In this document: in pieces, positions 8,244 to 17,079 of the stretch
Numbering within the stretch: position 1 is the first letter of the stretch
Layout of the letters: every line of letters starts with the position of its first letter
Assembly: GCF_029989365.1 (NCBI RefSeq)
Contig: NZ_JAPRAQ010000020.1
Coordinates: forward strand, 1-64,000
Source of the DNA: Bradyrhizobium sp. Arg816
Lineage (GTDB): Bacteria > Pseudomonadota > Alphaproteobacteria > Rhizobiales > Xanthobacteraceae
DNA length: 64,000 nucleotides
Direction: 5' to 3'
Made by a program: the position numbers and the translations under genes
Notes under the pieces: generated by a model
The model's input: the letters and a program-made list of their open reading frames with translations, nothing else
Database searches by the model: none
Told to the model about the DNA's origin: nothing

Positions 8244-9578
8244 ATGTTAACCTCCGGAGCAAAGACACATCGGACGTGCGCCACATCCCTGGCGGCACTA
8301 TTGCTCCTATCTTGTATTTTCGAGATAGTTGCTGCGCGCGCCGTTGAGGAAGATACCGGCGTAGGTCCACCGCCCGCGCTGGCGCCGGGGCAGCCACCGC
8401 CCCTGCCCAAGCCGGGCCCGTTAGCCGAGCCCCGTTTATCAACTCAGGTCGGCTTCCCCACGGTCTTGACCAACTATGCTATCTCGCCGTCCACGCTCAG
8501 ACCTGCCAGAGTCGCATTGGGTCAGAAGCTGTTCTTCGAGCCTCGGCTCTCTGGCGACGGCACGGTCGCCTGCGCCACCTGCCACGATCCGGCGCGGGCC
8601 TTCACCGACGGCAGGCCCGCGTCAGTCGGCATCCATGGCCGCGTCGGTCAACGCAACGCCCCAACCGTGTTGAACGCGCTCTATAGCAAGACGCAATTCT
8701 GGGACGGCCGGGTCAATACGCTAGAGCAACAGGCTGCGCTGCCGATCACAAATCCGTCTGAGATGGGCTCGGCCAGTATCGGCGATGCGGTGTCCGGGAT
8801 CGCGGACGATAAGGACTATCAGACTCAATTCATGCAAGCCTTCGGCCGGGACGTGAACGAGCAGGATATGCTGAGCGCTATTGCAGCCTACGAACGGACG
8901 TTGGCTTCCTTCGATTCTCCCTTCGACCATTTCATCGCCGGAGACGCCAACGCGATCAGCGACTCCGCCAAGCGCGGATGGGAATTGTTCAACACTAAGG
9001 CTCGTTGCCAGCTTTGCCACGCTTTGACGGACAATCAGCTGGATACAACCCTCTTCATGGATAACGATTTTCACAACATTGGCATCGGCATCCTCCGGCA
9101 TCACGTAGCCCCCTTGGCGCAGCAGGCAGAGCGCGAGCTGGCGCAAGGCCGTCTCGCGGCTATCGACACCGCAGCGATCACGAGCGAGATGTCGGTCCTC
9201 GGGCGCTTCCTTGTGACGAGAAAGCAGAGTGATATCGCATCGTTCAAGACGCCGGGCCTACGAAATGTTCTTGTGACCGGGCCCTACTTCCACGACGGGT
9301 CAATGCAAACACTGTGGGACGTAATGGATCATTACAATAAGGGTGATGGGATCACCAACCCCTGGCTCGACAAGGACATGCAGCCGTTGGCACTGACGGA
9401 GCCCGAGATCGATGATGTGGTAGCGTTTCTTGCCTCACTGACAAGCCCGCAATACAAGGTAATTGGTGACCAGGAGTATGCACGGCAACTCGCTTTATCC
9501 AAAGTGAGCCGCACTCAGCGGGATACGGCGCGGGCTTTCGGCCCGAAGCCGAAGCAGCCTGATCCGCCCCCGTTTTAA
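8244..9578 (+). CDS. Di-haem cytochrome c peroxidase / MauG-family protein
   Basis: About 444 aa. There are two c-type haem sites: CATCH at about residue 110 and CQLCH at about residue 255. An FKTPGLRNV...GPYFHDG segment, typical of the CcpA/MauG family, follows near residue 335-355. A hydrophobic leader (ATSLAALLLLSCIFEIVAARA) indicates export to the periplasm, where the enzyme would reduce hydrogen peroxide with electrons from cytochrome c or modify a partner protein. ATG 8244 gives a normal signal peptide; a GTG at 8214 is an alternative. A proline-rich spacer (residues ~40-65) follows the leader and may act as a flexible tether. Confidence 0.88.
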   Translation: MLTSGAKTHRTCATSLAALLLLSCIFEIVAARAVEEDTGVGPPPALAPGQPPPLPKPGPLAEPRLSTQVGFPTVLTNYAISPSTLRPARVALGQKLFFEPRLSGDGTVACATCHDPARAFTDGRPASVGIHGRVGQRNAPTVLNALYSKTQFWDGRVNTLEQQAALPITNPSEMGSASIGDAVSGIADDKDYQTQFMQAFGRDVNEQDMLSAIAAYERTLASFDSPFDHFIAGDANAISDSAKRGWELFNTKARCQLCHALTDNQLDTTLFMDNDFHNIGIGILRHHVAPLAQQAERELAQGRLAAIDTAAITSEMSVLGRFLVTRKQSDIASFKTPGLRNVLVTGPYFHDGSMQTLWDVMDHYNKGDGITNPWLDKDMQPLALTEPEIDDVVAFLASLTSPQYKVIGDQEYARQLALSKVSRTQRDTARAFGPKPKQPDPPPF

Positions 9579-9832
9579 TTGTATTCGGCTGGATTGCCAT
9601 AATTCTTGCGATCTGAGCTGAGCCACGACGCAAGAGTCCGCTCATGGCCCAACACGGAATTCCCGCGATGTCCCCTTTCGCGCCGCTAGGGGGCACAGCG
9701 GACATCAATCGGCGTCCCCCGATTTATCGAGCGTGACGATCCCGTGGTGTCGTGGCTGATCACGACGGTGGAGATTTTGCTGCATTGATCCTAGTCTAGG
9801 TATCTCGGCCGAGTAAGGCGGCTCGCATCCGC
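9579..9832. other. Short intergenic stretch without recognisable features
   Basis: About 250 bp between convergent genes. I see no gene and no convincing terminator hairpin. Confidence 0.4.
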
Positions 9833-10177
9833 TCATTGCTTGCAGGGCCAAGCCTCCGATTGGGCTGACCATACCGAGGATGCCGTGTTGTAACGACGCT
9901 TCGCCGGGTTTTCTCTGAGGTATTTGCAGACAACGTCGCGTGCTTGGGTCAACGTGGATTCCGCAGGGAGACAGACGGGCGCATTGTTTGCATTCAGCAT
10001 CAGAGCGTCCAGAACGCCCGCAACGTAATACGTGGCCCTGATATCCTTTCGTTCACACCACTCGTGCAACGTATCGGCGCTTACATATCGCTGAATGCCG
10101 CCGGTGCTGGTCTGCGCCAGCGTTTCAGTCGTCAGAAGGGCAAGCGCCAGTGCGGTCAACATAATTGTCTTGGTCAC
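9833..10177 (-). CDS. Rap1a/Tai-type small exported protein
   Basis: 114 aa from GTG 10177; a longer GTG start at 10213 is possible. The N-terminus is a signal peptide (IMLTALALALLTTETLAQ). The mature part carries the pattern of the Rap1a/Tai family: WCERKD, then a YVAGVLDAL segment, VCLPAESTLTQ, VVCKYLRENPAKR and a terminal AWPCKQ, giving paired cysteines. Rap1a-like proteins are periplasmic, and some are immunity proteins to type VI amidase effectors. No T6SS or effector gene is adjacent, so an immunity role is not supported by context. Confidence 0.65.
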   Translation of the reverse strand: MTKTIMLTALALALLTTETLAQTSTGGIQRYVSADTLHEWCERKDIRATYYVAGVLDALMLNANNAPVCLPAESTLTQARDVVCKYLRENPAKRRYNTASSVWSAQSEAWPCKQ

Positions 10178-10194
10178 AGGCGTTATAATTCCTC

Positions 10195-10578
10195 TCACCG
10201 CGACCGGGCGCACACGCCCGTATTTTGGGACGGCGCCGAAACCATGCCGAAGGGATCGATCGAGTGGCTTGATTTGATCACGCGCATATTCTTCTGCACC
10301 GTAAGCAACCCGATCGGTGTGTCGTCAGCGTTCAGTTCAACAAACGCGGTTGCGCCCATGGGGTCGGCGACAACAAAAGCCCTGTTGCCGATGCCGCGGG
10401 AGATGCCGATCCGGGCGTATTGACCGTCGCTGGAGTTGGTGTCGGGTAAAGTGGTGATGAAAATGTCTTCGCTATAGCCTTCGATTTTGCATTTCAGCAC
10501 GTCGGCACGCGAAGGGATTGGCGCAATCATTTGAGCGCCTACGAAACCAGCCACCAGCGCGGCTACAACCACTTTCAT
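10195..10578 (-). CDS. Small exported hypothetical protein
   Basis: 127 aa. ATG 10578 follows AAGGTTGGGGG and gives a clean signal peptide (MKVVVAALVAGFVGAQMIA...RA). The mature part has two cysteines and looks mostly beta. It directly precedes the Rap1a/Tai-like gene on the same strand, so the two are probably co-transcribed. No family recognised. Confidence 0.5.
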   Translation of the reverse strand: MKVVVAALVAGFVGAQMIAPIPSRADVLKCKIEGYSEDIFITTLPDTNSSDGQYARIGISRGIGNRAFVVADPMGATAFVELNADDTPIGLLTVQKNMRVIKSSHSIDPFGMVSAPSQNTGVCARSR

Positions 10579-10621
10579 TAATGCCCCCAACCTTAAACTG
10601 CCCCGCGTAGGAATGGCTTAA

Positions 10622-10778
10622 TCATGCCGCGACCTTATCTTCCTTTTCGGTGCCGCGCATCACGATCCGCAGCGCATCATCCGGCAACGGCCGCTGCAAC
10701 GCCTTCGCCTCATCCCACGACGCGCGCATCCGGACATCACGCTCCTCATCGGTGGTCAGGATCACCGGCATCGCCTTG
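10622..10778 (-). pseudogene. yedK: C-terminal fragment of a yedK/SRAP (HMCES-type) peptidase gene
   Basis: Reading the minus strand gives PKAMPVILTTDEERDV, then a WDEAKALQRPLPDDALRIV segment ending at TGA. I recognise this as the C-terminus of SOS response-associated peptidase (SRAP/DUF159, YedK). These proteins form a DNA-protein crosslink at abasic sites. An in-frame TAA precedes the fragment and the rest of the gene is missing here. Other yedK-like pieces lie near 17.1 kb, so the locus has been broken and rearranged. Confidence 0.75.
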
Positions 10779-10787
10779 GGAGCACTA

Positions 10788-11372
10788 TCAACTTATCAGG
10801 TCGGGATCATCAATGCACCGACTGGCAACGCGGTGAACCTCGCCAAAGAACTCTTCCGCGTTGACGAACAAGCCCTTGTCCTGTCCATGGGGATTTGTCG
10901 CGAACGTCGGGCCATTTGGTCCGCCCCAGCCGACCCCCGCCGATGGGATGCCATTCTTAGGGTTGTCTACGTGCTCAAGCATCCAGTTGCGCACGTCACG
11001 GACGCCCACAGCTTTGAATGACTGCAAACCCGGCATTTTCCGAATGACCGCAGCTGCTCGGTGGCCTATCCAGTAAAATGTTTCGGTGAGAAGCTCGATC
11101 CTGTCCGCCCGTTCAATTTGTTCTAGTCCATAACGAGCCTGCTGCTCCTTGGGCCAAGTGGCGACACTCATCAAATCGACATTGGACGAGCACAACGGGC
11201 GGACCTCCGCGATGATTGAGCGAAGTTGCCGAAGTCGCTTGTCTGCCTCCCTGTAGATAACGTCGTTAACACCACCGACTTTTGCATACTCTAACGAACG
11301 ATAGGCATCGAGCGAGGATTTTGAGCGTTGAGCTATTTCCATCACGTCGCAGCGGCCAATGGGAATGATCAT
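10788..11372 (-). CDS. Hypothetical protein
   Basis: 194 aa, ATG 11372 preceded by GAGG-type sequence. Mostly helical N-terminal half with many charged residues, then a glycine-rich WGGPNGPTFATNPHG region. No family recognised. Its stop lies 10 bp from the truncated end of the yedK fragment, so this gene marks the left edge of inserted accessory DNA. Confidence 0.5.
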   Translation of the reverse strand: MIIPIGRCDVMEIAQRSKSSLDAYRSLEYAKVGGVNDVIYREADKRLRQLRSIIAEVRPLCSSNVDLMSVATWPKEQQARYGLEQIERADRIELLTETFYWIGHRAAAVIRKMPGLQSFKAVGVRDVRNWMLEHVDNPKNGIPSAGVGWGGPNGPTFATNPHGQDKGLFVNAEEFFGEVHRVASRCIDDPDLIS

Positions 11373-11676
11373 GCCTCAGCGTCCTCCCGGCCACCACGTT
11401 GACGACCGATTGCTGACTGAACTCTTGGTCGGTCGCAGCGCGACCAGATGACTGCGCTTGTACGGATAGGTGTTTGACGCGAGATCGACCTGCGAAGCGG
11501 CTGCTTTCAATTTGTCGTAGGAAAGAGAGAGCATTTGGATTGCCCAACCAGCTCCCTCAAAGATCAACCTTTATTCTAAATCGATTGCCTGTGGAATCTT
11601 TTTGAAGAATGAGTTTTCGGTGATCATGGTTGGTTACCTATATCGATCTGGCCGTTCAAGCCTTGAGACAAAGCGG

Positions 11677-12144
11677 TCAGGGAATTTTGGCAATGACTCT
11701 GGCCGGTCCTCCGACTAGGACCTCGCGAAGCGTTGCTTCGACTGAAGGTGTCCAGTAAGCCGCCGATCCATCAACAAAGCCGTCGATCATTGGCTTTCCT
11801 GTCGGGACAGATGAAATCGCCTCGAAATCAGCGATGTGCGTCGGGACGTGATCAGCAACGTCGATCTCGAAAACATCTGCGTTCGCCCGATACCTCTGTC
11901 TGAACCGTTGCGCTTCGGCGAGTGTAGATGTTGCGTATAGGCAATCGAGTCGGCTTGGTGCCTTTGGCACAGCAAGTCGTCTGTAAATTTCTAGCGGCCC
12001 TTCCCATGCTAAGATGGTTAGCGCAAAGCCTGCATCCACGGTCGTCATCCTTGTGCGTGCCGATTTGACATGGCTGCCGTATTTACCGGGTTGAAGAACC
12101 GTCCCAATGGGATGATTGATTGGCGAAACGTGAAAAAGCTTCAT
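11677..12144 (-). CDS. Possible ADP-ribosyltransferase-fold protein (DUF2441-like)
   Basis: 155 aa, ATG with AAGGGCAG upstream. The N-terminus (LFHVSPINHPIGTVLQPGKYG) and the later APSRLDCLYATSTLAEAQRFR and VFEIDV segments follow the layout of DUF2441-type proteins, which have an ADP-ribosyltransferase-like fold. The match rests on memory of the pattern, so confidence is moderate. It lies next to an abortive-infection gene in an accessory region. A role in defence or toxin activity is possible but unproven. Confidence 0.45.
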   Translation of the reverse strand: MKLFHVSPINHPIGTVLQPGKYGSHVKSARTRMTTVDAGFALTILAWEGPLEIYRRLAVPKAPSRLDCLYATSTLAEAQRFRQRYRANADVFEIDVADHVPTHIADFEAISSVPTGKPMIDGFVDGSAAYWTPSVEATLREVLVGGPARVIAKIP

Positions 12145-12197
12145 GAAAAGCTGCCCTTGTCAGTAGGTGATCTTTTGTTGGCGTCGCCTGCTTCCAT

Positions 12198-13093
12198 TCA
12201 GATGTCGAGACCGTAAAACTGCGTCAGCCATTTCATTGCCGCGCGCTTTGCGACCTCAGCACCAAGCTTGACACCTTCCTTGCCGAGATAATTGCTCATG
12301 TCGGCAAGCCAGCCCTTCGCCTTCTCTCCAAGTCCGCTTGATGATGGCTGTTCTGTTCGGATGTCGGATAGCGCCTTGATGCCCTCGGCATTAATGCCGA
12401 TCTGTTCCAGGGCTTTAGAAAGGGAAGCGAAGTCGCCAACGGAGATGTTTTGATTGGTGATCTGGTTTGTGTATTCGATGTTCGATGCGATCAGGACGTC
12501 GCCGTGGAAGATGTTATTCACGACGGACCGCTCGACGACCGAGGCGGGCACGGACGTTGCTGTAGTGGCGTCGGAAGGAAGATTGTCTTTTATATCCAAA
12601 GCAAATCGGAGAACGCGGGTCCTGACCTGTTCAAGAAGAGCAACGATCACGGAGCCGGGAATACTCTGCCATGCACGGTTGAGTACCAAGTCGCTATCCT
12701 CAAAGAACTTGGTCTGGTACTTGGCGGAGAGGTGCGGATTCCAGGGAAGGTGTGAGTCCTTTGTCCGATCTGCACTATGTAAGATGCTGCAGGCTGAGCG
12801 AGGTATCCCTTCTCGATAAGCTTACGATCCTTCGGCTCCATGACGTGCAGGGAAAGTGGTTGATCGTTGAGCTGAACTGCGAGACCGACAAACGTGCCCT
12901 TGTTGACGCAATTGAAGACCCGATAACTCGGCAACTCGTCTTGGATTTCATATCCGTCAAGCTCGTTATCCAGCCAAGCCCGGAATTTCTCGTTGGGAAT
13001 CTGTCGTTCGAGGATCAGGCATTTGCGCAGCAGATTTCCGATTGGCTCCTTATCGTTTGATGCTATTTCGATGATGTCGTCGATCAGTGCCAT
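12198..13093 (-). pseudogene. AbiTii abortive-infection gene interrupted by one frameshift
   Basis: The first frame (13093 down to ~12745) begins MALIDDIIEIASNDKEPIGNLL, then LERQIPNEKFRAWLDNELDGY, the recognisable AbiTii N-terminus. A second frame continues as WNPHLSAKYQTKFFEDSD, LVLNRAWQSIP and LLEQVRTRVLRFALDIK, followed by an AbiTii C-terminal region ending at 12198. A single missing base (or equivalent) near 12741-12747 separates the halves. AbiTii proteins are linked to phage-triggered abortive infection. The break may be a real mutation, a sequencing error or, less likely, programmed frameshifting. Confidence 0.75.
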
Positions 13094-13209
13094 GGATGGT
13101 GGTGCTCGATTGGTGTAGTGTGGTGACCCTGCTCAGCCTACGTGGCTGTGAGGAGATAAAAGAGTCGAAGGCTCTAAGCAATCGGATGCCGCGTGAGGAA
13201 AACACAAAG

Positions 13210-13512
13210 CTAGCCGGTGTTCGTTGCAAGATAGAGAACTAAGGCGGAGTTGCAGTCGGTGAGTGCTGTCAGCGTGTGACCCACCACATTCCACATGTCA
13301 TGAGGCACTGTTTCGTCCTCATAGAAGTTATTGACGGATCGCAGTTCTGCGGTCGCGTCGCCTAGTTCTTTGACAATCTCCTTCAGATTGGGAATCTCCG
13401 TATGTTCGCGCGCGGCTTTACGGACCGCCTTCTCCATCGCGTCTAGTTCGGTGATATGGCTCTGTAGCGCTCTAATAGTCTTCTCGCGAAACATTCGTTC
13501 GTCTGCATCCAT
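13210..13512 (-). CDS. Small hypothetical helical protein
   Basis: 100 aa, ATG 13512 with AAAGGACGAG upstream. Largely alpha-helical and charged, ending in a short hydrophobic segment (SALVLYLATNTG). No domain recognised. It lies just upstream of the broken AbiTii gene on the same strand. Confidence 0.5.
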   Translation of the reverse strand: MDADERMFREKTIRALQSHITELDAMEKAVRKAAREHTEIPNLKEIVKELGDATAELRSVNNFYEDETVPHDMWNVVGHTLTALTDCNSALVLYLATNTG

Positions 13513-13762
13513 AGCTCTCGTCCTTTCTCAACCAAACGATTCCATTGCCCGGCTCATCGCGGGAGGCGTCCGGTCTTCAACCCGACTTGCGGCCCCACGC
13601 GAATCGGGAGGCTGTACGTTGGCACAATGCAGGGTAGCAACGCGAGGATCGGGAGGCTTGTCCCGGTTATTCACAGGTTCGATCACTGCATCGTCGGAGC
13701 CGCTGGCACGATCTCGATCTTAGCCGACTTGCCGCAGCCATCCGACGAGACCACGGTTGCCG

Positions 13763-13960
13763 TCAGCGGCGGAACATCTTGAGCCGGTTGGGCTTCGCCG
13801 GCCCGCTGCAGATCCGTTCGACGCCGTGGGGACCGTAGCGCGTGACGCTGGCGGTGCCGCGCGCGTCGATGACAACGAGATGAAACGGGCCCTCAAATTC
13901 GCCCCCCTCGACAAAGTCGGAGATCAGCCTGGCGAAGCGCTGTTGGTCTTGCGGCGACAT
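13763..13960 (-). CDS. Small hypothetical protein
   Basis: 65 aa, ATG 13960 without a strong ribosome-binding site. The FEGPFHLVVIDARGTASVTRYGPHG core looks like a short beta-rich domain. Beyond the stop, another frame continues (TATVVSSDGCGKSAKIEIVP) as though a longer ancestral C-terminus had been frameshifted. The gene may therefore be decayed. Confidence 0.4.
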   Translation of the reverse strand: MSPQDQQRFARLISDFVEGGEFEGPFHLVVIDARGTASVTRYGPHGVERICSGPAKPNRLKMFRR

Positions 13961-14028
13961 CAGCGGATGGTAGCAGAGCGTAACCGTACCGGGGAACTGT
14001 GTTATAAACGCGCGAGAAAGGCGAGTCG

Positions 14029-14802
14029 ATGACTTACCCTCAATCTACGCTTCAGGAGCTGGCCGAAAGCGAACGGCAAATGGTGCTGGAGGCCGAAGGT
14101 CGGTTCGGAAAGCATTGGCTCGAAGCCCGCGCGAGTTCGATTTTTCTTTCGCGTTGCATGATTGCGATAGATCACGACCGGATGCATGTCGGCCGCTTTA
14201 GCGCGATCCTGAAGAAGCACCATCTACTAGCGATCATGTCAGCCGTTCGCCTGCACAAGTCGCAAGCAATGTGGAATCTACGACAAGTTCTCGAAGCTGG
14301 CGCGCACGCCGCCTTCGCTATCGCCAATCCCGACGACGAACATTTCTTCAAGTGGGAAAACGGCGTGCTCGTCCTTCCGCCGAAACTTCCCGGCAAGCGT
14401 TACGATTGGCTAGCGCAAAACCACAAACCGTTTTCCGACGCAATCAAAGCCAAAAAAGATTTGCTCAATGAGTCGCAGACTCACGCGAACGTCGTCGCGG
14501 CGCATGGCGTCTTCCGCATGGAAGGGAATCAGGTTCAAGCGCCGTTCTTCGACGTTGAAGACGAATATCACGTCAAGATTGATCTATGGCTAGCGGCGGC
14601 CGTCGCACTCGACGTGATGAAGCTCTTCCGGGAAGTGAACCAAGGGCATAACGTCATCGAGTTCGTCGAAGGCTTCGATGGGCACCTGACGACGTTGGAG
14701 AACAGGGTGATGGCCCTCATGGACGAGATGAAGGCGACCGAACGATGGCAACGAGCGGAAGCCGCGCGGCTGGCAGCCGAGGCGGCAACCAAAGACGTCT
14801 AG
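14029..14802 (+). CDS. Hypothetical protein
   Basis: 257 aa, ATG 14029 after AGAAAGGCGAG. Helical and soluble, with a RLHKSQAMWNLRQVLEAGAHAAFAI region and an Ala/Glu-rich C-terminal helix. No family recognised. The gene ends exactly where a truncated gene begins on the other strand, so it is part of the inserted accessory DNA. Confidence 0.55.
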   Translation: MTYPQSTLQELAESERQMVLEAEGRFGKHWLEARASSIFLSRCMIAIDHDRMHVGRFSAILKKHHLLAIMSAVRLHKSQAMWNLRQVLEAGAHAAFAIANPDDEHFFKWENGVLVLPPKLPGKRYDWLAQNHKPFSDAIKAKKDLLNESQTHANVVAAHGVFRMEGNQVQAPFFDVEDEYHVKIDLWLAAAVALDVMKLFREVNQGHNVIEFVEGFDGHLTTLENRVMALMDEMKATERWQRAEAARLAAEAATKDV

Positions 14803-14859
14803 GCGCACGCCGGACTCGCGCATTTCGCCGAAGGTGATCTTTTGAAGGTAGGTCGTCAT
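14803..14859 (-). pseudogene. N-terminal stub of a truncated small gene
   Basis: ATG 14859 starts MTTYLQKITFGEMRESGVR, which I recognise as the start of a small cysteine-rich protein widespread in Bradyrhizobium. The match stops after the arginine, at the border with the 14029-14802 gene. This is a deletion or insertion junction. Confidence 0.5.
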
Positions 14860-14869
14860 GGCACGCGCG

Positions 14870-15054
14870 TCAGGTGTCAGCGTCGCGAGAAGTTTTCGCC
14901 ATCGCCTTCTCAACCTATCGGCAAGCTGGTTCAGATGCTGCGCCAGCCGGTCGAACATGTCCCGCTTTGTGGGGTTCGTTGCGAGGTCGCGGATCAGGGC
15001 GGCTTCAGCCGCATCCTTGCGGAGTTTTTCCAAGCTGGCTTGATAATCTTTCAT
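14870..15054 (-). pseudogene. Small helical protein gene with a one-base deletion
   Basis: ATG 15054 begins MKDYQASLEKLRKDAAEAAL and continues RDLATNPTKRDMFDRLAQHL, a common small Bradyrhizobium family. Near 14915 the frame is lost. Adding one G after the GAT codon restores LADEVEKAMAKTS and a stop at 14870, the expected C-terminus. Without it the frame runs on into an opposing gene. Confidence 0.5.
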
Positions 15055-15070
15055 GGCCTGCCATCCCGTC

Positions 15071-15526
15071 TCACAATAGCTTTTTTTGAGCCGGCGCGAT
15101 GGGCTTTCTGATCAACAGCGGTGGCGTGCCGATCAGCCCGGATTTTTTGAGCAGCCCGTCGTCGAATGTCTCCAGCGCGTGAACCTTTGCTTCGAGCGCG
15201 GTGGCGATGTGGATGGCGTCTTTGGGCTTCACGCCGTGATCCCAAACCAACTCTTGAGCGCTTTCGGACACGACCCTCGTCACGTTTCGAAGCCGCATCG
15301 ACGATCTGCGAAAAAACCGACGAACAATATCGGCCTTGTCCTTTGCAACCGGTGGCGCGTTGCGCATCCAGAGCACTTCCGCAATCGCGAGGGTAGACGT
15401 GACGATTAGCACGTCGCCAGCATCAGCGCGGAGCAGCGTGCCCTCACATAGCTCCGCCTTGCCCGGCTCCGATTGGAGCCAACCGAGAAAGGCGTCGCTG
15501 TCCCAATAGATCAATTCAACTGGCAA
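15071..15526 (-). CDS. PIN-domain ribonuclease (VapC-like toxin candidate)
   Basis: 151 aa, TTG start 2 bp after the stop of the upstream gene. The PIN acidic residues are all visible: Asp9/Asp11 (YWDSDAF), Glu50 (IAEVLW), Asp103 (KPKDAIHIATAL) and Asp122/123 (ETFDDGL). PIN toxins cut specific RNAs in the cytoplasm. Upstream there is no classic small VapB-type antitoxin. Instead there is a 248-aa protein transcribed in the same direction, so the pair may be a non-standard toxin-antitoxin or RNase-regulator unit. Start choice is limited by the tight spacing. Confidence 0.75.
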   Translation of the reverse strand: MPVELIYWDSDAFLGWLQSEPGKAELCEGTLLRADAGDVLIVTSTLAIAEVLWMRNAPPVAKDKADIVRRFFRRSSMRLRNVTRVVSESAQELVWDHGVKPKDAIHIATALEAKVHALETFDDGLLKKSGLIGTPPLLIRKPIAPAQKKLL

Positions 15527-15528
15527 AC

Positions 15529-16275
15529 TTAATTACGGAGAATTCCTCTCACGTCCCCTGCTGTCGGCAACTCGCTGTCATCGGGCAGGCTGACAACGCT
15601 GGCCGCCTCGATGCTGATCGGCATTCCGTTTTTGCGATAGTGGATCACGCCGCTAACCTCGACGCGCTTCCGGAATTTGTCGAACACGTCGGCAAGCAGG
15701 TGCTCCGGGAAAAAGCAGCGAACCTTCTGCTTCAGCATGGCGTCGCGGATTTGAAATTGCAGGGTGCCGCTGCTGCTCTCGGTGATCGTTTCCAAGCGGC
15801 CTTCGATGGTCCCATAGTCTTTATAGTCGGCGCGAAAATCCTCGCGGATGATGCTCGCAATTTTCGGGTCTAGCTCGACCGGCTTCTTGTGAACCCAAAG
15901 ACGGACCGGAATCATGTGGCCCTGCGTGCCTTCGGAGATTTCCGCCAAGGTCCGCAGGTGCTTGACGGCCGCCTCTGGCAAACCGGAGTCGTCGATGTCA
16001 CCTTCGGCAATGCGCTGAACACCCTTCTCCGCGCGCGCGAGAACAGCGTTCACCACCTCAATCGGAGTGGCCGGCATTGGATCAACGCCGAGCAACGTGC
16101 TGCCCTCGCGAACGCGCACGACCCATCGCGCCGGCTCACCCTCCGGAGCAAAGCTCGCACTCACTTCCTGTATGTATCCGAAGAACGCGCGGGCAGCCGT
16201 CATGAACCGCTCGGGAGATAGATTGGCACCTATCTCCAGCGTGAGTTCACTCGGTATCTGGTCGGCGGTGGCCAT
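15529..16275 (-). CDS. 248-aa partner of the PIN-domain protein, function unknown
   Basis: ATG 16275 with GGTTGATGGG upstream. It appears to have an N-terminal region (residues 1-85), a middle alpha/beta domain containing HMIPVRLWVHKK, and a C-terminal beta-rich part (VSGVIHYRKNGMPISIEAA). No AbrB, RHH, Phd or HTH antitoxin motif is seen. It directly precedes the PIN gene with a 2-bp gap, so the two must be co-expressed. It may neutralise or guide the RNase; this is inference from context only. Confidence 0.6.
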   Translation of the reverse strand: MATADQIPSELTLEIGANLSPERFMTAARAFFGYIQEVSASFAPEGEPARWVVRVREGSTLLGVDPMPATPIEVVNAVLARAEKGVQRIAEGDIDDSGLPEAAVKHLRTLAEISEGTQGHMIPVRLWVHKKPVELDPKIASIIREDFRADYKDYGTIEGRLETITESSSGTLQFQIRDAMLKQKVRCFFPEHLLADVFDKFRKRVEVSGVIHYRKNGMPISIEAASVVSLPDDSELPTAGDVRGILRN

Positions 16276-16709
16276 GACCCATCAACCAATCTGCTGCTCG
16301 CGTCCCCATGCAAACTACGCGCATTATCCGTCGCTGGCGTCAATCATCCGTTACGCCGTCACATAGGTTGGAAGGGCCTAGATCTCCCGCTATCGACCCG
16401 ATCCGACCCAGACGTCGGCAGGCATCGGGCCGCCTGCACTCCATCGGGCTCCACAGAAATTCATATAAAGCGCCTTGGTCGCACGCCGGTCGGATCGCGA
16501 CACAAATGTGGACACAACAGCGTCAGAGCATTGAAATATCTAAGCTTTCTGCGCCCATACTCCTCCTGCGCAGTGGTTGGACGGCTTATGCCGCGCTCTC
16601 CCGGGAGCCGAGTTCCTTCTGGCCTCCCTCACCCCAGCGAAAGTCGCCGACGCCGCGCCGGTTGACGCGACTGCCGCATTCGCAAGAGCTTGACCGTAGC
16701 AACGACGGT
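16276..16709. other. Gene-poor stretch
   Basis: About 430 bp between the PIN-pair gene and the first long repeat copy. Frames here show no recognisable protein. Confidence 0.4.
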
Positions 16710-17079
16710 CAGGACCACACGGTTTTGCCGTACGCACGGCCCGCTATTTCGCCGCAGTTTTTCCGGCCCTGTCGACGGAGCCGGAAACTTACAGACGAGA
16801 CGAACCTGACAGCGCCGCTCATCCGGCACGAGGCCTCGGGGCTCACGGAGAGCAATCCGCCCTGCCCTTGACCTCTCGCGCCCGACGCTGCCGCGTCCAC
16901 CGCAAGCCCGGCTCGCGACAGTGACGACACAAGATCGCCCCTCAAGGATGAGCCGGGATGGACGACACATACGCCATTTCCGAATTTCGGTAAAGTGGAA
17001 TATTTCTTGCAGGCGCGGCTTGACACCGGCGCAGCTCGGAATGACCCGGTGTTTTGCCCGACGGCCGGGGCCGGCGGCG
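16710..17079 (+). repeat. Long direct repeat, copy 1 (~370 bp)
   Basis: This segment, starting CAGGACCACACGG and ending CCGGCGGCG, recurs at 21370-21738 in the same orientation with only a few differences (for example around 16958-16975 and one extra T in ATATTTCTTG). It is non-coding, GC-rich and looks like a genomic dispersed repeat. Copy 1 abuts a yedK fragment, suggesting it took part in the break. Confidence 0.85.

Noticed and set aside
11376..11567. 63-codon frame just before the 10788-11372 gene
   Set aside because: TTG start with no ribosome-binding site and no similarity; too weak to list as a gene.
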